The position numbers and the translations under genes were made by a program. This document shows, one piece after another, positions 1 to 5,936 of a stretch of 7,423 nt of DNA (the first letter of the stretch is position 1; each line of letters begins with the position of its first letter). The stretch comes from Flavobacteriales bacterium UBA6969 (GTDB lineage: Bacteria; Bacteroidota; Bacteroidia; Flavobacteriales_D; Sanyastnellaceae): assembly GCA_002448555.1 (NCBI GenBank), contig DJYV01000167.1, forward strand, positions 1-7,423, given 5' to 3'. The notes below the pieces were generated by a model. It worked only from the letters and a program-made list of their open reading frames with translations. It did not search any database and was not told where the DNA came from.

Positions 1-323
1 TTGTCCCACCAACTGCGCGTTTGGGGGTTGCCTTCGGCATCCGCGGTCCGGATTGACCCCACGTACGCTTGCACCACCGGATCCACGACGATCAGGTTTT
101 GAGTCCGGTCGGTATCGGAGAAATCAAGCAGGTGATTGTGCGTCGTGCGCTGCCACCAGCTCCCTTCATCCAAGGGTTCGATCAATTCCAGCCGTTCGAC
201 GGGAACGAATCCGGTGCTGTCCGTCCCGCGCAGCGACCACCAGTTGCCGGCTTGCCCAAACGCCACCACGGGCGTCCAAGCAAAGAGCACCACAGCGAGG
301 CGAAACGGCAGGGTTCGGATCAT
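1..323 (-). CDS. Exported protein, N-terminal part (possible Wzi-like capsule/outer-membrane protein)
   Basis: This open frame begins at ATG 323-321 and runs off the left edge of the window without a stop, giving the first 107 residues. Residues 1-25 look like a Sec signal peptide: positive MIRTLPFR, then a hydrophobic core LAVVLFAW, with likely cleavage around AFGQA. The mature part is rich in tryptophan and polar residues, as in outer-membrane or periplasmic proteins. The start codon overlaps the fcl stop as ATGA, so it is probably translationally coupled to fcl and belongs to the same surface-glycan operon. The pattern of an NHLLDF segment followed by LIVVDPVVQAYVG loosely resembles the N-termini of Bacteroidota proteins annotated as Wzi-like capsule assembly proteins. 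That is a weak recollection, not a proven match. The signal peptide and the gene itself are well supported; the function is not. No frameshift is visible. Confidence 0.75.
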   Translation of the reverse strand, partial: MIRTLPFRLAVVLFAWTPVVAFGQAGNWWSLRGTDSTGFVPVERLELIEPLDEGSWWQRTTHNHLLDFSDTDRTQNLIVVDPVVQAYVGSIRTADAEGNPQTRSWWD

Positions 324-1264
324 TCGAACGTCGATTTCACTTCGGCGTACACCCGTTCAATTCCTTCTCGAAGGCCGATGCTGGCTTTCCAACCGAGTCC
401 ATTGATGCGGTCGACGTTCATGAGCTTACGGGGCGTCCCGTCGGGTTTGCTGGTGTCCCAATCGAGCGTGCCGGTGTATCCAACGATATCGCAAATCAGC
501 TCAGCCAGAGACTTGATGCTTAGGTCCTCGCCGGTGCCGACGTTGACCCATTCCTCGCCGCTGTAGGTGTCCATGAGGTGCAAGCACGCCTCGGCCAAAT
601 CGTCCACGTGCAGGAATTCGCGCTTTGGCGACCCCGTTCCCCAGAGCGGAACGCTCGGGTGCCCGTTCACTTTGGCGGTGTGGATCTTGCGGAGCAGGGC
701 CGGCAGGACGTGGCTCGTTTCAAGGTCGTAGTTGTCGCCCGGGCCGTAGAGGTTGGTGGGCATGGCGCTGATGAAGTTGGCGTCGTATTGGTGGCGGTAC
801 GTTTCGCACAGCTTGATGCCCGCGATTTTGGCAATGGCATAAGGCTCATTGGTGGGCTCGAGCGGACCGGTCAACAGCGCATCTTCCACCAGCGGCTGCG
901 GGGCGAGCTTGGGGTAGATACAGGAGGAACCGAGGAAAAGCAGTTTGTCCACGCCGTGCTTCCACGCCGCATGGATGACGTTGGCCTCCATCATAAGGTT
1001 CTCGTACAGGAACTGTGCACGGTAGACGTTGTTGGCGTGGATGCCGCCGACTTTGGCTGCAGCGAGGTAGACCTGTTGGGGTTTTTCGCTTTCGAAGAAT
1101 GCATCCACCGCCTGTTGGTCCGTGAGGTCAAGTTCCGCCCGGGTGCGCGTGATGATGTTGGTATAGCCTTTCGACTGCAGGTTGCGCACAATGGCGGATC
1201 CGACCATGCCGCGGTGCCCTGCGACGAAAATTTTTATTGGTGATTCCCCAGCCGATGTGCTCAT
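320..1264 (-). CDS. fcl: GDP-L-fucose synthase (GDP-4-keto-6-deoxymannose 3,5-epimerase/4-reductase)
   Basis: This 314-residue cytoplasmic SDR-family enzyme converts GDP-4-keto-6-deoxy-D-mannose to GDP-L-fucose with NADPH, the last step of activated-fucose synthesis for surface glycans. The Rossmann motif GHRGMVGSA lies at residues 16-24. The catalytic set is intact: S113 and C115 in GSSCIYPK, Y142 and K146 in YAIAK, and H185 in TSHVLP. Each sits exactly six residues after its E. coli counterpart (S107, C109, Y136, K140, H179). GTGSPKREFLHVDD is also typical. Length matches the family (about 310-320). The start was set at ATG 1264-1262 because the frame continues upstream only as a shadow of the preceding permease gene. 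It lies 23 bp after the permease stop and overlaps the next gene by 4 bp (ATGA). The partner gmd, which makes its substrate, is not in the window. No Shine-Dalgarno is seen; TTTGCAAC directly precedes the ATG. Confidence 0.97.
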   Translation of the reverse strand: MSTSAGESPIKIFVAGHRGMVGSAIVRNLQSKGYTNIITRTRAELDLTDQQAVDAFFESEKPQQVYLAAAKVGGIHANNVYRAQFLYENLMMEANVIHAAWKHGVDKLLFLGSSCIYPKLAPQPLVEDALLTGPLEPTNEPYAIAKIAGIKLCETYRHQYDANFISAMPTNLYGPGDNYDLETSHVLPALLRKIHTAKVNGHPSVPLWGTGSPKREFLHVDDLAEACLHLMDTYSGEEWVNVGTGEDLSIKSLAELICDIVGYTGTLDWDTSKPDGTPRKLMNVDRINGLGWKASIGLREGIERVYAEVKSTFE

Positions 1265-1268
1265 GTTG

Positions 1269-1276
1269 CAAATTAA
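1269..1276 (-). promoter_or_regulatory. Possible internal -10-like box before fcl (TTAATTTG)
   Basis: TTAATTTG differs by one base from the Bacteroidota -7 consensus TAnnTTTG and ends 4 nt before the fcl ATG. A T-rich stretch precedes it, but no TTG-type -33 element is visible. It could be an internal promoter giving a leaderless fcl message, or simply an AT-rich translation initiation region. It is listed because the same TTTGCAnC-ATG arrangement occurs at purK and mscS. Confidence 0.3.
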
Positions 1277-1287
1277 AAACGAAAACC

Positions 1288-2136
1288 TCAGTTCGGTTGG
1301 GTTTGCCTCAGGCCGTCTCCAATGAAGGTGAACGCCAGTACAACGCTGATGATGAGAACGCCGGGAGCAATGGCCAACCAGGCGTGGCTTCCGGTGATCA
1401 GGTGGTAGTGTTCTTGGATGATGTTGCCCCAGCTTGGGATGGGGATCTGGGCGCCGTAGCCGAGGAAGCTCAATCCGGATTCGATGAGGATAGCCGCGGC
1501 AAAATTGGCTGCGGCGATGACGGTGATCGGACCGGTGGCATTGGGCAGCATGTGCCGGAGCGTCACGCGCAGGTCCGAAAACCCAAAAGCTTGCGCGGCT
1601 TGAATGAACTCCATTTCCCGCAAGGCGAAAAACTGTCCCCGCACGACGCGTGCCACGTCCACCCACATGGTCAAACCGATGGCGAGGAACACCTGCCAGA
1701 GTCCTTTGCCAAATGCCATGGTGATGGCGAGGACCATAAGCAGCGTTGGCAAAGTCCACACCACTTGGATGAACCAACTGATGACCGCATCGACTCGTCC
1801 GCCGCGGTAGCCGGCCCATGCCCCGAGCAGGATGCCAATGAATAGCGAGATCAACACCGCCGTGAAGCCCACACCGAGGCTGATGGCCGACCCTGCCATG
1901 AGGCGGCTGAGCACATCCCGGCCGTACCGGTCAGTCCCGAGCCAGTGGGTTTGGGTCGTTCCGTTCGCTGCGGTCCATTCTGCACCCGGTGCCAGCAACG
2001 CGCGTTCGAGCACTTGATCATTCGCATTCGGAGTGGCATCCGGTCGAATCGCGGGCCCGGCCAACGCCACCAGCACGAGCAGGGCAATCCAGCAGGCTCC
2101 GATGCGGGCGGGAAGGTGGTGGGCGAGGCGATTCAA
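1288..2136 (-). CDS. ABC transporter permease, DppC/OppC family (peptide/nickel type)
   Basis: This 282-residue inner-membrane permease resembles the DppC/OppC half of dipeptide/oligopeptide importers (BPD_transp_1 fold). After an N-terminal membrane segment (residues about 11-30) comes the family hallmark HWLGTDRYGRDVLSRL (64-79), followed by several membrane segments. The cytoplasmic EAA loop that contacts the ATPase is at 176-199 (EFIQAAQAFGF, ending HMLPN), then GLSFLGYGAQIPIPSWG (221-237) and a final hydrophobic stretch. Length is near the family norm of about 280-300. The start is a TTG codon at 2136-2134: in this frame no ATG or GTG exists between the upstream in-frame TAA (2163-2161) and the conserved N-terminal region, and no Shine-Dalgarno is seen. 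It lies between a glycosyltransferase and fcl, 24 bp and 23 bp away, without a DppB-type partner, ATPase or binding protein. Its substrate is therefore unknown. The family is sure; the exact start is less so. Confidence 0.93.
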   Translation of the reverse strand: MNRLAHHLPARIGACWIALLVLVALAGPAIRPDATPNANDQVLERALLAPGAEWTAANGTTQTHWLGTDRYGRDVLSRLMAGSAISLGVGFTAVLISLFIGILLGAWAGYRGGRVDAVISWFIQVVWTLPTLLMVLAITMAFGKGLWQVFLAIGLTMWVDVARVVRGQFFALREMEFIQAAQAFGFSDLRVTLRHMLPNATGPITVIAAANFAAAILIESGLSFLGYGAQIPIPSWGNIIQEHYHLITGSHAWLAIAPGVLIISVVLAFTFIGDGLRQTQPN

Positions 2137-2160
2137 ATCAATGGGGTTGGTGAGGTGAAA

Positions 2161-3258
2161 TTAAATCTGGCGGCCCTTCCACTGAACGCCACCGCGCAGA
2201 AGTTGCCACCATGCTCCCCACACCAAAACGGCATACCGAAACGGGAACAGCGCCGCATCGCCGGCGTGCCAAGTGATTCCAAATTCCCGGCCCGCCAGCG
2301 CCAACAAGCGCCAATCCACGAGCGCCTTCGCAGCGACAAATCCCACGAGCATCCCCCAGCCGGTGGTGCCATCCGTAATCAAGGCGCCGATGGCCAATGC
2401 GACCGGGACGGTATGGACGGCCGCAATGGTGAGGGCGGTTCGTCGGGTTTCGGCATCTTGATCGCCGGTCTTGGAGGCCCACCGGGCGCGCTGTTGCCAC
2501 AGGGCTTTCCAGTTGGGTGCGCCCGAAGTAACTACCTGAGCATCCGGGCCTCCGCACCACTGAATGGCCTTGTCGGCCTGCCGCAAAGCGAGCAATGCGA
2601 AGGCATCGTCCCCCGATGCCCATTCGGGCTGGAGGGCGTCGGCCGGATAATCGGCAGTGGCATACAGGCTGTTGGCTCCGCTGCCCATGGCGAGTCGCCC
2701 GGATTGCACGCCTCCTCCGATCCACGTTTGCATGACGGCAAATTCCAGTCGCTGAAATCGATGCCAACCGGTTGACGGCTCGGCACTGATGACCACCCCT
2801 CCGAGCACGCACGCTGCGTTCTCGCGCACCGCTGTGGCGAGGAGGCTGCGGGCCCAATCCGCACCGAGGCGAACGTCGGCATCGACCGTGGCCAACCATG
2901 GGGTTTTCACATGCTTGAAGCCCGTCGCCAGGGCGGATTTTTTGCCTGAACTCTCCGCAGGGATGCACGTGATGCCGGCTGCTTCTGCGGCGCGGCGCGT
3001 ACCATCGGTGCTCGCGTCATTGATGACCACGATGCGGACGGGGTGAGATTGGGAGTGGAGGTCGTTTAGAAGGTGGGGAAGGGCCTTGGCTTCGTTGTGG
3101 CAAGGGATGAGCACGGTGAGTTCACCTGAAATGTTCCCAACGGGCAGGCTGCTGCGGTCGGCGGCTTTCAATCGCCTCCCGACGTTCCAAGCGAAGGCCG
3201 CGTAGGAGAGCCAGGTCGCTCCGGCAATCAAACCCAGCAAAACGAGCATTTCACCCAT
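2161..3258 (-). CDS. Membrane-anchored GT2 family glycosyltransferase
   Basis: This 365-residue enzyme has a GT-A fold of family 2 and should transfer a sugar from a nucleotide donor at the cytoplasmic face of the inner membrane. An N-terminal membrane helix (about 4-24) precedes the catalytic domain: LTVLIPCHNEA (47-57), VINDASTDGT with D81, the metal-binding DAD (126-128), the catalytic-base region SGDD (215-218) and QRARW (256-260), which matches the QxxRW motif of processive or membrane GT2 enzymes. Three hydrophobic segments follow at about 275-294, 301-322 and 337-354, and the protein ends WKGRQI. All expected residues are present. The start ATG 3258-3256 overlaps the upstream UPF0104 gene by 8 bp. 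ATG 3282-3280, eight codons upstream, or ATG 3249-3247, three codons downstream, are possible alternatives. Pairing with a flippase-like protein suggests glycolipid or envelope-glycan synthesis. Donor and acceptor cannot be read from sequence. Confidence 0.93.
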   Translation of the reverse strand: MGEMLVLLGLIAGATWLSYAAFAWNVGRRLKAADRSSLPVGNISGELTVLIPCHNEAKALPHLLNDLHSQSHPVRIVVINDASTDGTRRAAEAAGITCIPAESSGKKSALATGFKHVKTPWLATVDADVRLGADWARSLLATAVRENAACVLGGVVISAEPSTGWHRFQRLEFAVMQTWIGGGVQSGRLAMGSGANSLYATADYPADALQPEWASGDDAFALLALRQADKAIQWCGGPDAQVVTSGAPNWKALWQQRARWASKTGDQDAETRRTALTIAAVHTVPVALAIGALITDGTTGWGMLVGFVAAKALVDWRLLALAGREFGITWHAGDAALFPFRYAVLVWGAWWQLLRGGVQWKGRQI

Positions 3259-4165
3259 GGCGACGTTGGAGTTGCAGGCCACCGCCGATGAGTGCGGGGA
3301 GCCCGAGGTTGACTACCCAAACGAGGAAGGCTGCAGCGAGCAGCCACGGCAACAGCGATCCCGGCAGCTGCATCCATGCCACCAAGAGCGCCTCGCGGAC
3401 GCCGAGTTCGGCCAAGGCTGCGGTGGGAACGATCATGTTCCCAAGGTAAACCACGGCGATGGTGGTGTAGAGCGTCAGGTCCCATTCGATGCCCCAAGCG
3501 GCGAGAGCCGCGGCGAACTGGGTGGCGAATACGGCATAGCGCAAACCGCTCAGGACGATTTGCCCGCGGTGTTGACGCGGTGTCCACCGGCCCGACGCGA
3601 GGCCCCAACGGGCTTCCAACCAGCGATTGAAGCGCCGCGGAGAGTGGGCGAGGCGGGGCAGGAGCCACCAAACTGCGCTCGCGGCAGCGAGCCCGGCGAG
3701 TACCGTCCACTGGGCACCAGCAGGAATGGGCAGGGGGATCTGTCCGGCCGCGGTGCACGCCCACCAGGCGGCTGTGCCAAAGGTGAGGGTCCACCCGGCT
3801 TGCGCCCAGGCGCTCAGCAGCCATGCTTGCGTTCCGAGCGGACGTTCATCTGCAGGCAGCAAGGCCACACGGGCAACGGCATCACCGGTGCGGTTGGGCG
3901 TGACCATCGCGAACGTCGCCCCGACCAGCACTTCCCGGAGGCTGGCCGTCCAGGACTTGTCGCCGTTGGCGGTCAGCGCGTGCCATTTGGCGGTTTCCAG
4001 TCCAATGTTGATCGGTAGTCCTGCGGCGAGAGCGCCCAAGAGCCACGGACGGCTCGGGTGCCACAGCGCTTCCAATGCAGCCGCGTCCGACCAGATGCTG
4101 TGGTCGGTCAATGCCCAGGCGATGTATCCCAGGGCCGCCGCGGTGACGATGTAGCGAAAACGCAT
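3251..4165 (-). CDS. UPF0104 / flippase-like integral membrane protein (LPG synthase TM-domain family)
   Basis: This 304-residue polytopic membrane protein has hydrophobic segments at about 5-20, 40-56, 113-141, 152-170, 205-224, 230-247 and 268-297. It belongs to the UPF0104 family (lysylphosphatidylglycerol synthase transmembrane domain, PF03706), which includes lipid flippase-like proteins. Typical motifs are TPNRTGDAVAR (89-99) and AELGVREALL (252-261), matching the usual 'PNRxGE' and 'ELGVRE' signatures, though the usual E is D in the first. It lacks the soluble aminoacyl-transferase domain of full MprF, so it is not a lysyl-PG synthase. The start was set at ATG 4165-4163, where the membrane-protein-like sequence begins; upstream the frame is antisense to ruvC. 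It is the first gene of the minus-strand operon and overlaps the GT2 gene by 8 bp. A role moving a glycolipid made by that GT2 enzyme is inference. Confidence 0.88.
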   Translation of the reverse strand: MRFRYIVTAAALGYIAWALTDHSIWSDAAALEALWHPSRPWLLGALAAGLPINIGLETAKWHALTANGDKSWTASLREVLVGATFAMVTPNRTGDAVARVALLPADERPLGTQAWLLSAWAQAGWTLTFGTAAWWACTAAGQIPLPIPAGAQWTVLAGLAAASAVWWLLPRLAHSPRRFNRWLEARWGLASGRWTPRQHRGQIVLSGLRYAVFATQFAAALAAWGIEWDLTLYTTIAVVYLGNMIVPTAALAELGVREALLVAWMQLPGSLLPWLLAAAFLVWVVNLGLPALIGGGLQLQRRHG

Positions 4166-4168
4166 TTC

Positions 4169-4200
4169 CAAATGTACCTTCGTCGGAGCATGCCTTCCAA
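4169..4200 (-). promoter_or_regulatory. Putative Bacteroidota promoter for the glycan operon
   Basis: On the minus strand TTGG (4200-4197) is followed after 20 nt by TACATTTG (4176-4169). The latter is an exact match to the Bacteroidota -7 consensus TAnnTTTG, and the spacing is in the usual range. The box ends only 3 nt before the ATG at 4165, so the transcript would begin at or next to the start codon. The whole promoter lies in the 24-bp divergent gap and the 5' end of ruvC. Confidence 0.5.
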
Positions 4201-4774
4201 CCCCTCCAAGACCGCGCCTGAACAAATCATCTTGGGCATCGATCCTGGTACCACCATCATGGGGTACGGAGTGATTCGTGTGCAGGGCAAGCAGGTGGAA
4301 CTGGTGGAGATGGGCGCCTTGCACCTGACCAAGTACAAGGACCACGCGGTTAAGTTGAAGCGGATTTTTGATCGGTGCGCGGCGCTGATTGAGACGCACG
4401 CCCCGGATCACCTGGCGGTGGAGGCGCCGTTTTTTGGCAAAAACGTGCAGTCCATGCTCAAATTGGGCCGGGCCCAAGGGGTCGCACTTGCTGCGGCCTT
4501 ATCGCGGGACATTCCCGTTTCCGAATACGCCCCCCGCAAAGTCAAGCAGGCCATCACCGGCTCCGGGGCCGCGAGCAAAGAGCAGGTTGCGGCCATGGTG
4601 GCCCGCACGTTGGCGATCAAACCGGCCGACATGCCGAAAGAACTCGATGCCAGCGATGGTGTGGCCGTAGCCTTGTGCCACCATTTCCAATTGGCCTCAC
4701 CACGGATGCAAGCTGGATACAGTGGCTGGCAGGCGTTTGTGGCCGACCAGAGTGACCGGGTTGTTGGTACATGA
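4190..4774 (+). CDS. ruvC: Crossover junction endodeoxyribonuclease RuvC
   Basis: RuvC is the Holliday-junction resolvase that nicks junctions held by RuvAB during recombinational repair; it acts as a homodimer with Mg2+. The 194-residue product has all four acidic catalytic residues: D18 in LGIDPGTT, E78 in AVEAPFF, and D153 and D156 in DASDG, matching D7, E66, D138 and D141 of E. coli. GKNVQSMLKLGRAQG (83-97), YAPRKVKQAITG (113-124) and SKEQVAAMV (129-137) are also family signatures. About 12 residues precede the conserved core. ATG 4190 is chosen; ATG 4172 in the same frame would add six residues (MYLRRS) and also fits between the divergent genes. GGAG sits only 1 nt before ATG 4190, too close for a normal ribosome site. 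It is a lone gene, divergent from the glycan operon and followed by a terminator at 4885-4919. ruvA and ruvB are not present here. Confidence 0.97.
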   Translation: MPSNPSKTAPEQIILGIDPGTTIMGYGVIRVQGKQVELVEMGALHLTKYKDHAVKLKRIFDRCAALIETHAPDHLAVEAPFFGKNVQSMLKLGRAQGVALAAALSRDIPVSEYAPRKVKQAITGSGAASKEQVAAMVARTLAIKPADMPKELDASDGVAVALCHHFQLASPRMQAGYSGWQAFVADQSDRVVGT

Positions 4775-4826
4775 AGGCGCGCGGCAGATTTTTTTGAAAA
4801 AACGCAACCTTTTCTCAAACCATTCC

Positions 4827-4865
4827 GTAAACGCGACGTGAGCTTCGGCTCAGATAACAGTTTAC
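4827..4865 (+). other. Nested stem-loop with UUCG tetraloop (possible 3'UTR element or small RNA)
   Basis: The outer arms GTAAAC (4827-4832) and GTTTAC (4860-4865) are exact reverse complements. They enclose an internal loop and an inner hairpin TGAGC-TTCG-GCTCA (4839-4852) closed by a C(UUCG)G tetraloop, an unusually stable loop in RNA when read from the plus strand. No T-tract follows, so it is not itself an intrinsic terminator. It ends 19 nt before the terminator hairpin at 4885. It may be a stabilising element in the ruvC 3'UTR or part of a small RNA. No promoter is visible, so the RNA role is inference. Confidence 0.4.
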
Positions 4866-4884
4866 TTGTTTTCATTCAACAGGG

Positions 4885-4919
4885 GAGGGTCATCCAGCGG
4901 GGTGACCCTCTTTTATTTT
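4885..4919 (+). terminator. Intrinsic terminator downstream of ruvC
   Basis: An 11-bp stem pairs 4885-4895 (GAGGGTCATCC) with 4900-4910 (GGGTGACCCTC) around an AGCG loop, with one G-T wobble. It is followed at once by TTTTATTTT (4911-4919). The T-tract lies on the plus-strand side only, so it terminates transcription coming from ruvC. On the minus strand the same hairpin is followed by CCCTGTTG, so it would be a poor terminator for ddl. Confidence 0.9.
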
Positions 4920-4939
4920 GCACAGTTGCCTGCCTGCTG

Positions 4940-5908
4940 TCAGGCGAGCAGTGTTTGCTCGATGATGCGACTGATCAAATCCTTCTTGCTCAAGCCCATG
5001 GTGGCTGACTGCTTCGGGATGATGCTGGCTTCAGAAAATCCGGGAACCGCGTTGATCTCGATGATGTGAATTTGCTCCGGTGTTTCGGACATCATATCCA
5101 CGCGCGCCATGCCGCGCATGCCCGTGGCACGGTACACCTCGATGGCTTTTGCCTGCAGCCCTTGCGCCCATTCCGATGAAATATCGGCGGGGGTGATTTC
5201 CTCGGATTCGCCGGCGTACTTGGCTTCGTAATCAAAAAATTCGTGGTGCGTCCGAATCTCGGTTACGGGCATGGCCACCGGCTGGCCCGAGTCATCCGGA
5301 ATGACACCGGACGTGAATTCCCGCCCCTTCAGCAACGATTCGACCACCACACCGCTGCCGCCGACGGCCATGGCGGTGTCGATGGCGGCTTGGAGCTGGC
5401 CCGCTTCAGAAACCTTGGAAATACCGATGCTCGAACCGGTTTCGTTGGGTTTGACAAAACAGGGCAATCCGAGTTCGTCGATGAGTTTCTCCGCAGACCA
5501 TGTCCCGCCGGGTGCAATTTGCACGGTCCGAGCTACCGGCAGGCCTTGTTCCGCCAAAAACGCCGTGGTGCGGCCTTTGTGAAAGGTCAAAGCCAAGGTG
5601 TGCGCATCCCCTGTGGTGTGCGGAAAGCCGGCCGCCTCCAGTTCGGCTTGCAGCTTTCCGTCCTCCCCGGGCGTGCCGTGGACCATAACAAAAGCGCCGA
5701 TGTAGTTCGCCGGATCGGCTTGGAGGCGCTGCAAATCCGTGGGGAGCATCTCGCCCTCCACTTCTGCAAACCACCCGTCCTTGTTGATGTGCACCAGCGT
5801 GGGTGCAAACCGCGTGCGGTCGATGTTGGCCATGACCATGGCCGCAGATTTTCGGGAAATCACTGCCTCTCCAGAGGTACCGCCTGTGAAAACGACGAGG
5901 GCTTGCAT
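4940..5908 (-). CDS. ddl: D-alanine--D-alanine ligase
   Basis: This 322-residue cytoplasmic ATP-grasp enzyme joins two D-alanines for the peptidoglycan stem peptide. The N-terminal domain carries GGTSGE (9-14) and HGTPGEDGKLQ (77-87). The ATP-grasp part has FVKPNETGSSIG (151-162), the omega-loop FDYEAKY (225-231) whose tyrosine is typical of D-Ala-D-Ala rather than D-Ala-D-Lac ligases, RVDMM (269-273), and the metal-binding EINAVPG (284-290) with E284 and N286. The common N-T-x-P-G is N-A-V-P-G here. The C-terminus GFSEASIIPKQ is Bacteroidota-like. The start was set at ATG 5908, 28 bp after purK; an ATG at 5980 would only add a shadow of the purK 3' end. No separate promoter is evident, so it is probably co-transcribed with purK. 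No minus-strand terminator with a T-tract is seen after its stop. Confidence 0.96.
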   Translation of the reverse strand: MQALVVFTGGTSGEAVISRKSAAMVMANIDRTRFAPTLVHINKDGWFAEVEGEMLPTDLQRLQADPANYIGAFVMVHGTPGEDGKLQAELEAAGFPHTTGDAHTLALTFHKGRTTAFLAEQGLPVARTVQIAPGGTWSAEKLIDELGLPCFVKPNETGSSIGISKVSEAGQLQAAIDTAMAVGGSGVVVESLLKGREFTSGVIPDDSGQPVAMPVTEIRTHHEFFDYEAKYAGESEEITPADISSEWAQGLQAKAIEVYRATGMRGMARVDMMSETPEQIHIIEINAVPGFSEASIIPKQSATMGLSKKDLISRIIEQTLLA

Positions 5909-5936
5909 GGAAACAAGAACGGTTGCCGGACGCGGT

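Larger units (their letters stand above)
4775..4939. other. Convergent intergenic region between ruvC and ddl
   Basis: This 165-bp gap is AT-richer than the genes around it. It contains an A/T palindrome (T6-G-A6, 4790-4802), a nested stem-loop at 4827-4865 and the ruvC-side terminator at 4885-4919. A short 5-bp hairpin, GCCTG/CAGGC (4932-4945), overlaps the ddl stop codon. I see no convincing protein-coding frame and no exact TAnnTTTG box on either strand. Confidence 0.8.

Noticed and set aside
1265..1819. N-terminal extension of the fcl frame by 185 codons
   Set aside because: This part is the other frame of the ABC permease gene, rich in Arg and His, and lacks fcl homology. The SDR fold starts just after ATG 1264.
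1945..2775. Plus-strand open frame of 276 codons across the permease and GT2 genes
   Set aside because: It spans two real minus-strand genes, is full of Gly, Pro and Arg, and shows no recognisable motif.
4166..4477. N-terminal extension of the UPF0104 frame over ruvC
   Set aside because: It is antisense to the conserved ruvC coding sequence and is not membrane-like. The protein clearly begins at MRFRYIV.
4839..4852. UUCG hairpin as an intrinsic terminator
   Set aside because: The stem is only 5 bp and is followed by GATAACAG rather than a T-tract; the real terminator is at 4885-4919.
4866..5069. Small plus-strand open frame after ruvC (67 codons)
   Set aside because: It crosses the terminator hairpin and the 3' end of ddl, so it is unlikely to be translated.
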